Source: Malachius bipustulatus
Taxonomy: Eukaryota; Arthropoda; Insecta; Coleoptera; Melyridae
Direction: 5' to 3'
Length of the DNA: 64,000 nt
Assembly: GCA_910589415.1 (NCBI GenBank)
Contig: OU342631.1
Coordinates: forward strand, 1,550,001-1,614,000
Shown here one piece after another: positions 12,380 to 23,155 of the stretch. A program made the position numbers and the translations under genes. Below the pieces are notes generated by a model. It was not told where the DNA came from, did no database searches, and saw only the letters and a program-made list of their open reading frames with translations. Numbering within the stretch: the stretch's first letter is position 1; every line of letters begins with the position of its first letter.

Positions 12380-12840
12380 GTTCAATTTTTTTTTTAACTT
12401 CTTGTATGGCTGTTGGGATGACCGAAATACTGTTTTCGGACATTTGCGATGTCTTTACTGCAATTAACTTGGAGTGAACTCACGGTTAGTTTTTTTAGAC
12501 TGACCGCTAGATGTCGCTCTAATTTACACCACCCGGAGATCCGTGTTAATTTCTGCCTTAAGGATGGCCAACTTCCATTCATCCGACAGCATCCTTCCGG
12601 ATACTCCAGATGCAGCACACTGATGAGCTCCAGTAGAGCGAAACACGTGTCTGTGCTTGTTCTGGTACTCTGATTGGCTCTGCTGTTGGATGTGGACTCT
12701 CTATATTAGAGTTTCGGGCACTGCCAGCATGACAACTGTTATGGGCGATGGAGAAATGCTTCGAACCTACCTAACAGGCTAGTAATTGCACTTTATGTGC
12801 TTTATACTCATTAGACCTGCATTTCACTCTTTTATGCATT
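12380..12840 (+). repeat. Probable hammerhead-bearing short retroelement unit (limits unclear)
   Basis: This stretch is GC-richer than its flanks, non-coding, and contains the canonical hammerhead at 12615-12656. Insect short retroelements and satellite repeats that transcribe as tandem units often carry exactly one hammerhead per unit. I see no second ribozyme copy and no clear flanking duplication, so the element boundaries are approximate and the family is not identified. Confidence 0.35.
12606..12665 (+). ncRNA. Type I hammerhead ribozyme, complete core
   Basis: All core residues are present. Stem I 5' side AGCACA (12614-12619) precedes CTGATGA (12620-12626). Stem II GCTC/GAGC (12627-12630 with 12636-12639) closes the loop CAGTA. 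GAA (12640-12642) follows, then stem III ACA/TGT (12643-12645 with 12648-12650) with a CG loop, then C17 (12651), the expected cleavage point. Stem I 3' side TGTGCT (12652-12657) pairs with AGCACA. Beyond a 3x3 internal loop, a further 5-bp helix CCAGA/TCTGG (12606-12610 with 12661-12665) forms. The internal loop in stem I and the stem II loop are placed for the tertiary contact of fast natural hammerheads. The tiny stem III is typical of hammerheads in retroelements and insect satellite DNAs, which often act as dimers. Confidence 0.9.
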
Positions 12841-13480
12841 TTCGATGTCGCCAATAATCCCGAAAACGAAAAGAACGTCCCGGAGTCGCTCGGCAAAAGC
12901 CCCGGCGCTTGTTCTTCCGAGATCGATGAAATCGTAAATCGAGGAAGTATACTAAGCCTACCGCCCGATTTTTGTCTGTCTGTCGGTCGGGCGTTCTGTG
13001 ACGATCCTAGGAAACACTCTAGAGGCGCCATTTTTCGTCGTAGAGCCTTGAAATTTTGATCGATTGAAATTTCGCACCATGCCACGATGCCTATTGAAAA
13101 TGAGCGGGATCCGTTACCGGGAAGTGTCTTTTTTTCGGGAATTTCGGGATTTTTCGGGAATCTGCTAGGAAACACTCTAAGTGTCCGAAAGTTATACCGA
13201 TCGGGATGAAACTTGGTAGGGACGAAGCTGGTGACCCCCGAATACGACCTATTGAAAATGGGCCGGATCCGAGAATTTTAAGGCCCCCGTTCAGGGCCGT
13301 ATTTTTTTTTTAAACGTCCCGACATAAGGATTTGTTTCTCGGTAACGGTACGTCGCGGACAGATTCTGCAAGCACAGTTACTTAGGGAAAGGATAGACGT
13401 ACAAACTTTGTAGAGATCGTTTTTCGAAAAAATAATTAGGTGAGCGGTAATCGGCTCTCAAAAATTGAGGACACCGTGTT
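12841..13480. repeat. GC-richer non-coding block with a 158-bp internal duplication
   Basis: CTAGGAAACACTCTA occurs at 13007 and 13165, and CCTATTGAAAATG at 13090 and 13248, both 158 bp apart, so a degenerate tandem duplication covers about 12995-13310. The block also holds a TGTCTGTCTGTCGGTCGG run (about 12974-12990). A 134-codon minus-strand frame (12771-13175) crosses the repeat and shows no family motif; I do not call it a gene. Confidence 0.5.
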
Positions 13481-14260
13481 CGCATGATTTTGCGACTAAT
13501 TCGGATTTTTTTTCAGAATTCATTTGACAGATCGAAAAAATAACAAAACAGCGAGATAGAGCCGTTCGTTACCTACCAAAAAGACGATGATGATTTTTAC
13601 GTGACAAGTCGGCAAAAGTGACTTATTCGAAAAAAAACAACAAAATCAGCTTTGGTTTAAAATGAAATAAAAACCCACAAAAAATTTTTTTTCGAAAACG
13701 GTTCATCCTAGCGAAAAATCAAATCAGACCTTTTTTGAACAATTCTTCAAGTGTTATTTTTTTATTTGAAACATTTTCCAGAAAAATTCCCTGTTTAGGA
13801 GCGGCAATTGTTTCTTCAATAATAACAATTGTCAAAATGCTACTCTTTATCGCATGCTTTCGAATTTTTTTCGAAATATTGTCGACCGATCGAAAAAATA
13901 ACAAAGCTCTATGATAGAGACGTTCTTTACCTACAAAAAATATAGATATAGTTTTTTTTCTAAACCGTTGGAGAAACTGTCAAAATTCGGAAAAACTTCG
14001 GCAGGTCATTGAAACGGTTCAGACGTGTTTTACATATATCTTCCTCCATCGGTGACATAGTTGAACTTTTGTCAGATTTTTTTTCTCCAACACTAAATTT
14101 GAAGTTTTGGCTTCATTTCATCTCGATTATGTTGGTACTTTAAACGAAAAATAAAAAAATTCATCGCTGCTCGAAAATTAGCTTACACTTTTATTTTTAT
14201 TAAAAAATCGATAAATTAATTTTTTATTATTTTTTTTGTCTTCTTCTTTATGCGCGATTG
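13481..14260. repeat. Degenerate direct repeat, about 356-bp spacing
   Basis: GATCGAAAAAATAACAAA followed shortly by GATAGAG and CGTTC..TTACCTAC occurs at about 13532-13580 and again at about 13888-13936. The rest is AT-rich and rich in TCGAAAA words. No coding signal. Confidence 0.5.
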
Positions 14261-14640
14261 GAAAAATTAAAAGGATAGTCGCAACGACAATTAATTAACG
14301 TAAATGATGGTGAAAATATTATCCACATTGGTCATTTAACAACGAAGATATGACAATTTATATGAAATTGTTAATGATACGTTTGCGGCATTTCGCCGTC
14401 GTCGGGAAACAATAATGAAGTTTTGACGTGCCGGAGCGCGGGCTCGGTCGTTTGTTGCCCCGCTTTCATTAATTAATTATTATAATGATGGTTATGCGCC
14501 GATCCTGTTCGGGCAAATTTCTGTTTTTTCTTATGCATTTTTTTAATAATTGTTTTTACAATTAATTGCGATGTACTATTGGTCTTTCACTAATAATTTG
14601 GAGTGATTATAATTTGCAAAATTTGAAAAATGCGCCGTGA
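14261..14640. other. Non-coding stretch with clustered TAATTA words and a GC-rich patch
   Basis: Several TTAATTAA/TAATTATTATAATGATGG words (about 14290-14310 and 14468-14495) flank a GC-rich patch at about 14380-14465. TAATTA is the homeodomain core site, so a regulatory element is possible, but nothing here proves it. Confidence 0.2.
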
Positions 14641-14696
14641 AAAATAGAGTAAAGAACTTAATGTCATATTACGTATGCGGAAATTCCGTGAACGCG

Positions 14697-16790
14697 ACCG
14701 AAGGAAATAATTTTTTTCGATTCGAAGAATCAAGATGGCGGCCATTTTGTAATTTTAGCGTAACGAAGAGACTCCCGGCTACTACACCCCGGTGAAATAT
14801 TTTCGAAAAACCAAATCGAACTGTCACATTTGAAACGTCAAAATCGGAAAGTGAAAAAAAACACGTGTTCTTTCACACGAAAACATTTAATTAAAATCGA
14901 AGGATCAAGATGGCGGCCAGATTTTGGTATCCTCGTAAAGGTGAAACGTGCAGCAATAACATATTGGTGCAAGAGCTATCCCGGATAACTGCAACTGTCA
15001 TTTTTTTTAAACGTCAAATTCATGAAAATTGAGAAAAATTGTTTTTCTTTTTATCAAATGTCATTATAGTGTCGGTATAAATCGTGATTGAATTATTTTT
15101 GGCGGTGTCAAAATAAAGATATTACTTGCGACTCTCATCTGGCTATGCAGAAAAAATGACAGCGAATTCTAAAATGTCACTTTATAAATGTCAAACTTGA
15201 AAAACCCGAAAAAAAGTAATTTTTTTTTTCAACAAAAAAAATCTCGGCGACCTTGAAACTCGCGATACAATTTTTTTTTAAATGTCAGAATAACGGCAAT
15301 ACTATTAGCTAGTACGTGGTTTTGAAAAAAAACTCGAAAAAAAATTCAAACTGGGACTTTTTAAACGTCAAAGTTGAGAAATCGAGATCAAAAATTGGCC
15401 ATTTTCGTGGAAAATGGGTGTTTCGAACACACGAAATAATTTTTTTGAATTTTTAAAATCAAAATGTCGACCTGCTATTAATTTTGACGTAACGAAGAGA
15501 CTCTAGGCTACGATCTTCTTTTGGGAAAATTGCGAAATTAAAATTTGAACTGTCATTTTTGAAACGTCAAATTGAAAAGTAATGAAAAAACTCCCTATTG
15601 TTTTTAATAAAAAAAAATCATAATGACGGCGTGAGTCGCCGTTGAAATGTTTTCGACGCTGTCAATATAAAGACATTACTCGCGAGTCTCATTTGGCTAT
15701 TCTGAAAAAATGACGGCGAAATCGAAAAAGTCACTAAAAAATTGTCAAATTTGAAAAACCTCAAAATCGCGAGCAAAAATCGGCCATTTTCAAAAATTCA
15801 CAGTGCCGCCATTTTGGAAATTTAGGCGACAAAAATTGAATATTCCAACAGAGCAACTCTTCCACAATCCCGCAAAAATGATCCTCGAATCCCGATGTAC
15901 GAAAATTGACGTGAGAAAAAATTCCGAACTATAGCTGTTTTTCATTACTTTTGCTCGGAAATTGTCGAAATTTTGAACGGAAAATTGTTCCGCTCGCACA
16001 TTTTTTACCGTAACTTTGGCTGCTTGGGTCGGGGGAACATCGCAAAAGTATCGGCGTGTAGCTAAGAAATTGCTCTTCCAAAATGCAAATGTTTTGCTAC
16101 AATCGAGACAACCGTCTGTCAGCTGTAAGCCGCCAAAGTAGATTTAAATTTTTTTTTTTTTGAAAATTTTCAAAAGCATCTGTAGCGGCTATTTTAAAAA
16201 ATTTCGCGATCGCCATTTCACGTTACGCTTCTTATCGACGAACTCTGTCGATCGGAAAATACCGTCCGTTAAAAAGTTGCAGCGTTTCAGAGAAAACGAC
16301 GAAACAAAAAGCGATCAAGTAAATCGATAGGCCTACACCCTTCGATTTTTTAAAAAATAAAAAAAAACAAAAACGGCTGAAATTCACAATAGGGCATCAT
16401 GAAGTGATTGCAAATCTAGAACCGAAGAGCCTTTTTCGTTTTCTTGCATAGTTTCGGAGAAAATGGCGTTCAAATATCAAATTACATAGTAATATAGTGG
16501 AAAATGGGTGTTTCGAACACACGAAATAATTTTTTTTTATTTTTGAGAATCAAAATGGCGGCCTTTTTTAATTTTGACGTAAAGAAGAGACTTCAGGTTA
16601 CGACTCTCATTTGAGAAAATTGCGAAATTAAAATTTAAACTGTCATTTTTTAAATGTCAAAATCAAGAGCATTTAAAAAAAATTGTTTCTCTTTTCAACA
16701 AAACTCATTTCGGCATTTTGTTGATTCCACAAACCGAATTGACATATTTGACAGCTGTCGAAGAAAATTCCGTGCTTCTCGCGACCTGTT
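14697..16790. repeat. Degenerate satellite-like repeats with ATGGCGGC and AACGTCAAA words
   Basis: The segment at about 15408-15585 recurs at 16496-16672: GGAAAATGGGTGTTTCGAAC, ACACGAAATAATTTTTTT, AAGAGACT and AAAATTGCGAAATTAAAATT, in order. Shorter versions occur at about 14740-14790 and 14905-14925 (AAGATGGCGGCC). Another pair, GACTCTCATCTGGCTAT (15130) and GAGTCTCATTTGGCTAT (15682), shares the AAAAAATGAC context. Words such as TGTCATTTTTGAAACGTCAA recur throughout. The array is old and irregular; no protein frame is supported. Confidence 0.65.
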
Positions 16791-17049
16791 CTCTCTTTCA
16801 CGACTAACTTGAACTGTCAAACTAACGCGTGACTAACTTTGACGCGAATCTAACTTTTACGCGCGATCTCGGAAGTTCCCATATTGGTCCTTCAGGAGCG
16901 ATATAGAAAAAAATAACACAAAAAGAGATGAATGGCAGACTTTAACTACGACGCGGAATCTACTGATCACAGTGCCGTGTAGCGACGTAGAAAAAAAGGT
17001 AACACGAAAAAAACATGAAAAATTCCAACTTTGACGGGGATCTACTGAC

Positions 17050-17141
17050 AAACCGGGCCGAAGGCCCGTCATGGAGGGCCGAAGGCCCGACGCCGCCGGC
17101 AGGCCAAGGTCGAGGAAGCGAGACCTTGTTACTCTCCTAAT
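17050..17141 (+). repeat. GGGCCGAAGGCCC hairpin pair and Helitron-like 3' terminus candidate
   Basis: GGGCCGAAGGCCCG appears twice within about 35 bases (about 17056 and 17077), each a perfect 5-bp stem with a GAA loop. Downstream, CAAGGTC (17105-17111) pairs with GACCTTG (17122-17128), followed by 8 nt and CTAA|T at 17137-17141. A short GC hairpin close to a CTRR end inserted before T is the known signature of a Helitron 3' end. No Rep/helicase frame and no matching TC 5' end were found, so this is a candidate non-autonomous terminus. Confidence 0.3.
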
Positions 17142-19749
17142 CTTGATCGTGATCTGGAAAGCGATTTCGATAACAACGACGATAATTTTAATTTCGTCCG
17201 TAGGAGTCCGTAGGACAAGGGTAATATTTGACAACATGTCGGAGTGGAAATCGCTGTGATTTTCAATTAATCACGATTTCACGTGTTGTATTCATTAGAT
17301 TATACACCGAATGAAATTAGGCATTTGGCAGTAGTAAGTACTATTTGTTGTAAAAATTAAACGTACAGTTGTTATAAGTAACATTCGATTTATTTTCTGA
17401 TGAAAGAGCTGTATTTGAAATTGATGCTGGAGCTACCGGATTAAATAATTTTTCAATTGGAGTATCAGATCATGTACCTACTTCAATTAGCGGAACTACT
17501 ATACAAAATTTCATATTATCCCAATCAGCCAAAAAAATACGAATTTTATCTTAAAACTTTAACACTCAGTATTTTGTTAACGAAGCATTTCCCGAATGTA
17601 GTTCATAAAGCAAATTCATATTATTTTTCGATTCTCTGTCGTTCCCTGAATCTAATGCATGAAAAATCGGACTACCCTGTATATTTTTTCATTTAAAAGT
17701 ACGCCAATATTTCACAGATTCATGAAAATTTATTTAAATTTGTATTTTCCCTCGAATATTTGGTGTATTTTATGAGTGTATTTGACTTTGAAATATCTTT
17801 AATTGAAAAGCCGTAGTTTTTACATGAAAACATCGTTCTGTTGCAACACAACTTCATTAATCATAATATTTAAAGCGATTTGGATAAGAAGCAAATTGAT
17901 CGTCAGCCGCGTGGACAGAATATGTAAACAGAATTTGATGTTGACGTCTTAACTCTCCCTGAATTATCGAAACGGAAAAAATTAACATCATTTGGCTTTT
18001 CTCTGGGAAAATAAATCTTTGCCATATTTGTATGCACATTGTACAAAATGGACGTGGCATACTAATTTAGTAAAAAACAATCATGTCAAGACAAAATTTA
18101 ATGTTAATCGCCTTACATTAATGTCTTAACGATTTTTTAATTCTCATACCGTAGTTATATATAGGTACATACATTGAAAATAACTGCTTAAGCTGCATGC
18201 ACTATTTGCAAATTTATCGAATCCTTGACCCTTCTCTTTAGTTGATTCCATTAGTACAATTTTGGCGTGATTCTGCAGACTATTACATTACTTATTTTAG
18301 ATCGTTACAGAGTTGTGAAATTACAAAGTTTTATGTTCCCTATTCAGCTATTATTCGCTCTAGACCGCGGTCCAATATAGTTAGTTACCACTTCAGATTT
18401 CCATTCCCATAACTTCTAAAACTAGTGTTTCATTGGAAATTAAGTTTCACAGAATCAAATTACTCGAAAAATGAAATCCTGGTAATTATGATTTTAATTG
18501 TTATCGACTAGAATTGTTAACTAAGTTGAAGGCAGCAAGCGTGACTTTGCTCTAATTTAGAGGATGCTCGTTATACTGCGGTAACCTGACTATGCAAGTG
18601 CAAGTCATAATATTAGCCCTGAGAAAGCAAGAATAATTTACAACAAAAAAACACCTACCTATTGCCGACGCTAACATTGCTAACCTCAACTTTTAAAATC
18701 GGGTAATCATTTATAAATAAAATAGTTCTATCAAATTCTGTAATGAAGTTTACTTCCAATTAAACTAAAATTTATGACACGTGTTTCGGAGATACGTGAT
18801 GCGGCGGCGGCCGTCGGCGGCATCCCCTCCGCGTTTCCCTCCATATCACTCTGCCTTATAAGGCTTTTACTAGAAGTGTGTTGAAAAATGTAATTTAATA
18901 TTTTTGAAAATATTTCTTCATATTTTTTTCGGAATTAAAAATATATTTATTTGGTTTTTATTTGCTTATACATACCTACTTATTTCTTGCATTTTCAATA
19001 TCAATAATAAAACAAATGAAAATGTTTATTTTCTTCATATTCACATCCGATGCATGCGGTCAGAAAGCCAGTCGTTTGATTTAGTTGGTAAATAAGCGGA
19101 CATTTTTTTGCCATTAAACTTGGAAAACTCAGTTCAGGAAGGCTGAAAACGGTAAATGTAGTTTCCTTGTATCCGCATTAGGAGGAGAATCTAGATTCGG
19201 TTTGGAAGGGGCTGTGAATTTCTGCGCGATGGAAATACGTATAATGATCTACTACCACTCTGGAGCGGTATTGAAAATGCGGCTGCTGATATCTGCGAAC
19301 CTGGGAGGGTATCTGTTCAATGTTCATACATTTTGCGAACGTTTCTGAATATATCAAGAAACCGTACATTCAAAAAGAAAAATGCTGTAAATGCTCCGCA
19401 GTTTTGCTTTATATGAAAAGGAGATTATTTCAAGTTCTCGACGTAAAAGGCTCGCGTATCATAAATTTCTTCAAGAGAAATGCCTGCATGTACAAAATTC
19501 TTAAGTGTTTTTATTTTTATCAAATCTAGCGCAAATCTTACAAGAATTATACAACGCTTGTGAGTGTAGTTCTTAATAAGCTTGATACAGCGTACATTTA
19601 CAAAAACAAAATATGAAACAACGGTAGAAATAATATCGCTCCAATCCAGTCGTAATTCTAATCAGTACCTACCTATTTTATTAATATCTTTTGACGTAAA
19701 TGCTTCGAGAAACTTATATGAAGTCTAACTCTCTAAAAGACCTTTCCTT
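17142..19749. other. AT-rich non-coding stretch with one GC-rich patch
   Basis: No frame over 80 codons and none with recognisable motifs. A compact GC-rich patch at about 18795-18840 (GCGGCGGCGGCCGTCGGCGG) stands out from its AT-rich surroundings. Nothing else is supported. Confidence 0.4.
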
Positions 19750-20040
19750 TCAAATGTTATTAAATTTACTTTTTTTTTACTTTCAGAGAACTCATTAAAG
19801 CACAAACTTTTTCAAATAACTTTTCTTTCTTCTTTTAAAAATAAAAGAGTCACTAACTTTAATATAATTTAAAGGGATCTAAATACTTTTAGGTATAATT
19901 AACAAAAATATAAAACCACTCTTTGAATAAATTTTGATAAACTAATTCCAATAAGCTATAAACTATTAAAGTAAACGATGAATCTGCTTTATTTTTGACT
20001 GAATAAAGAAAGGTTATTTGAAAAAGTTGTTTGCCTTACA
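19750..20040. repeat. Small inverted-repeat element
   Basis: AACTTTTTCAAATAACTTTT (about 19805-19825) is inverted at about 20006-20030 (AGGTTATTTGAAAAAGTT), with flanking AAAGAAAG words also mirrored. The interior of about 170 bp is AT-rich and non-coding. MITE-like, origin unknown. Confidence 0.45.
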
Positions 20041-20260
20041 GCTAATATTATAAAGGCGCATTCATTAGGCTAACGAGCAGATTTCTGTGCTCGTTTTTGA
20101 AGCTAATATCGACGTCAAATGATTTTTATTAACATTTTTGTAATTACTTTCATGTCAATAGATAAATTTAAAAAAAATACACTTAGACTCGATACCTTCT
20201 TCAGAAATGGGCACAGAAATCTTTATAATACCCGCTGTTAATGAATCACCTGAAGAATAA
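20041..20260. mobile_element. Short TIR element related to the one at 45411-46505
   Basis: The left end reads TAATATTATAAAGGCGCATTC then GGCTAACGAGCA, resembling 45415-45450 (AGTATTATAAAGCCTCATTA, CTAACGAGCA). The interior CTAATATCGACGTCAAAT followed by TAACATTTTTGTAA recurs at about 46340-46385. The right end, CTTTATAATACCCGCTGTTAATGAAT, is the eroded inverted end. This is a compact non-autonomous copy. Confidence 0.45.
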
Positions 20261-20394
20261 AAAAAATATTAATTTAAATGTGTCTGTGTGAACATCGTAG
20301 GTAGGTACACACTTTCATTCTCACTTAAAAATCTCAAGCGACAGATAATTCGCCATGTGTCAAAAACTACGAGTATTTTGTTAAGTTAAAGTTA

Positions 20395-22135
20395 AGGTAT
20401 GTTAGCGTTAATGATCGGATGCGAAAGGCTGGGAACACCAAATGATTGAGGAGAGCGTCTGGTGCAGTTCGCTGTAAGTAACGACTTAGCCATCATGATG
20501 ACTATGTTGAAATGGCCACTATGTCCAAAAACCATGATAGACGACTGTCAACGTGAACCTCCATAGATGGACGATATAAGCAAGATAGATTATACACTGG
20601 TGAGCAGAAGGTGGAAATCGTCGGTCGTAGATGTAAAAACAAAACCCGCAGTGTCGATTGCGGATCTGCCCTTAAATAACCATTGTCAGAGCTCAAATTA
20701 AAACTGCACACCTGTATGTTGGTACCAAAAGCACCCAAAGTATCCCTGAACGACATGAAGAAGTTGCAATTTCGAACAGTGAGGTACCCAGACCAACGGG
20801 CGACCCTGAGCAGACATGGAACAGTACGAAAAATGGATTGTAAGCGCAATGAACGCTTCGAAACAGGCAAAAGTTCGGATGAGGAGAAAGAAGTACTGGA
20901 TGACGGAGAAAACGATACAATTAGTTGAACAGGGGAGAGAGGCTAGGAAAGCGAAAATCAATGTGAGCACAAAGCAAGCTCAGAATGTTAGTACAGATCA
21001 GACAGTATGCAGAAGGGACAAGAATAAATACATAAATGAGGAGATATGTTCAGACCTACAAAAACACGGGAAAAAGCATGAGCCCCGAGAGCTGTACAAT
21101 AGAATAAAATATCTAGCTAGAGAGTTCAAACCACGAACCCAGGTTATCAGGGTCGCTCAGTGAAGAATCGTTATTGACACAGAAGGCATCGCAGAGGTAT
21201 GGATGAGATCCTACTGCAAATCTTTATAATAGGCTCAGCGAAGAGCGAACAACTGCTCCCCAACTGTTATTCGAAAGAGAACCTGACATTCTCAAGGACG
21301 AAATAATCGGCTCAAAAAATACTGAAAAATAATAAGAAGAGCGGAATAGACGGCATAACAGCAGAAGCACTCAAGGAACTAGGTGTCAATGGAGTAAACC
21401 TCATACATTCAACATGCAAGGACGCATGGGCAACTGGTAAATGACCAAAAGATTGGAGCAAGTCTATCTTTATTCCAATCTGTAAAAAGGGACCTCCCAC
21501 AGGGTGCGAGAATTACAGAACAATTTTCCTGCCATCTTATACCAGAAAAGTTCTCCTCGCGGTTATTAACGAAAAGCTAAAACCATTCTTGCTACCGCAG
21601 ATCTCCAAGGCACAGACAGGATTTGTGCCGGAAAGGGGAACCCGGAAGCAGATTCTTAACCTATGCCAAGTTATAGAACAGACCAGATAATTTAACTTGG
21701 AAACGTGTGATTTGTGGATTATTCGAAGGCGTTTGATTGTGAGGTGTAACGATATATGGGAAATACAGAAGAGGGTGGAAGCCTCACATCATCGAATTGA
21801 AATCTGTATGAAACTAATACAGTAATCATCCGTGTGAATGGCACATACTCACAGGACTTCATGCCAAGGACGGAAGTGCGCCAGGGATGCATTGTATCTC
21901 CTTATACTATTTATTATCTATAGTGAATATATTATGAGAGAGATGCTTCACGAGTGGCAGGGTGGAATAACAGTGGGCGGGACAAAAATCACTAACCTGT
22001 GATATGCCGATGACACCGTGGTTCTGGTTCTGACATCCACAAAAGAAGAACTCCGCAACATCATGGAGAGGCTCAGTACTGTCAGTAAAAGATACGGATT
22101 CCATGTAAATATGACAAAGCAAAGGTGATGATCGT
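20395..22135 (+). pseudogene. Decayed LINE ORF2: endonuclease tail, linker and reverse transcriptase
   Basis: The plus strand in shifting frames reads: ERLVQFAVSNDLAI (about 20450-20495) and GRYKQDRLYTGEQKVEIV-type text corresponding to the endonuclease block DGR..NQIDYI..RRW (about 20560-20620); then an open linker frame 20816-21163 with MRRKKYWMTEKTIQLVEQGREARKAK and a CRRDKNKYINEEICSDL block, as in insect LINEs whose endonuclease resembles craniofacial-development-protein-2-like entries; then RT blocks with KSGIDGITAEALKELG near 21335-21380 and YADDTVVLVLTST near 22010-22045 followed by NIMERLSTVSKRYGFHVN. Many stops and shifts make it non-functional. The catalytic YADD is still readable. 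No clear poly-A tail or target duplication seen. Confidence 0.8.
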
Positions 22136-23155
22136 TGAGTATTCTGTTGCCAATCTTTGAGTGTTTGATCAGCCGCTTTGAACATAGAGATCCGACAAAG
22201 TTTGGAGCCGTCCACTCTGGATCAGACGGTGCTGTGCTAGTTTTGGTCCGGCTCTGGTAATTAATTGCCCCGGTACTACTATCTGAGAGTCATTCACTTA
22301 TCCGCCACCTGGAAAGGCGCCTCTTTCAATTTTTTTTTATCAAGTATACCAAAAATTAACCGAAGTAGGGTGTGATTGGAGTTACTTGATTGGCCGCATA
22401 GATTAATTTTTGTCGATGACAACTAATATTTTAGTGTATTTTTTTAATTTCAAAATACACTATTGTGGACGACGTCACTTTACGAAAATCACCCAAACTC
22501 ATCAAAAAATGTCCACCGATCTTGACCCCCAGATCACGAAAAAGTGGTTTTCCAAAATTCACCTGCCCACTACATATGGGCTATATATTTATACAGAAGA
22601 TAAACATTCATCAATATACAGGGGGATTCACAGTCGATGGTACCTTAGACGTTTACGGGAAACTAGTCATTGGATTTTTTTTGAAAATTTAGCCACTTGA
22701 ATAATTGGCTCTGCTCTATCGATCTAAAACATTTTCGGCATTGCGACGTTGCCGCTTATTTCGAAAAATTGCAACAACGTTGATATTTTAAATGAGACAC
22801 CCTGTATATTAGTGCATTTGTAGATTCTGTGAAAAAATTCAATAAGAATAGTTTGATAGTTCATTGAATTTACAACAATATAATGTTAACATGTACTACA
22901 TATTTATTCCCAGCTAAACAAAGTTTGTGTTTGGGAAATGTCTTAATTTATTCTACATTGTTTTTCTGAATTGTTTTCACAGTTTGACGATAATGTCCCT
23001 ATCTTATTTTTTCACGTGGTATCCTATCGTGTGGATGAAATTGTTATACAGGGTGATAAAAAATCTGATAATTTTTTATTAGGGTGAGTCAATAGTGAGA
23101 GATCGGAACATTGCTATTCAACCGTACAAGATAAAACAGAATTTCAAACGCCATC
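22136..23155. other. Non-coding stretch with partial ACAGGGTG-type element ends
   Basis: GACACCCTGTATATTA (about 22796-22811) and TATACAGGGTGATAAAAA (about 23046-23063) are inverted termini of the kind bounding the palindromes elsewhere in the window. The text between 22250 and 22796 shows no protein resemblance. Confidence 0.4.

Noticed and set aside
12771..13175. 134-codon minus-strand frame
   Set aside because: It crosses a tandem DNA duplication and shows low-complexity Ser/Arg/Pro text without domain motifs.
16857..17237. 126-codon minus-strand frame
   Set aside because: Its body is the translation of the GGGCCGAAGGCCC hairpins (repeated GLRP text).
20502..20970. Minus-strand frames of 75-122 codons
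   Set aside because: They are shadows of the plus-strand LINE endonuclease and linker region, which carries the recognisable motifs.
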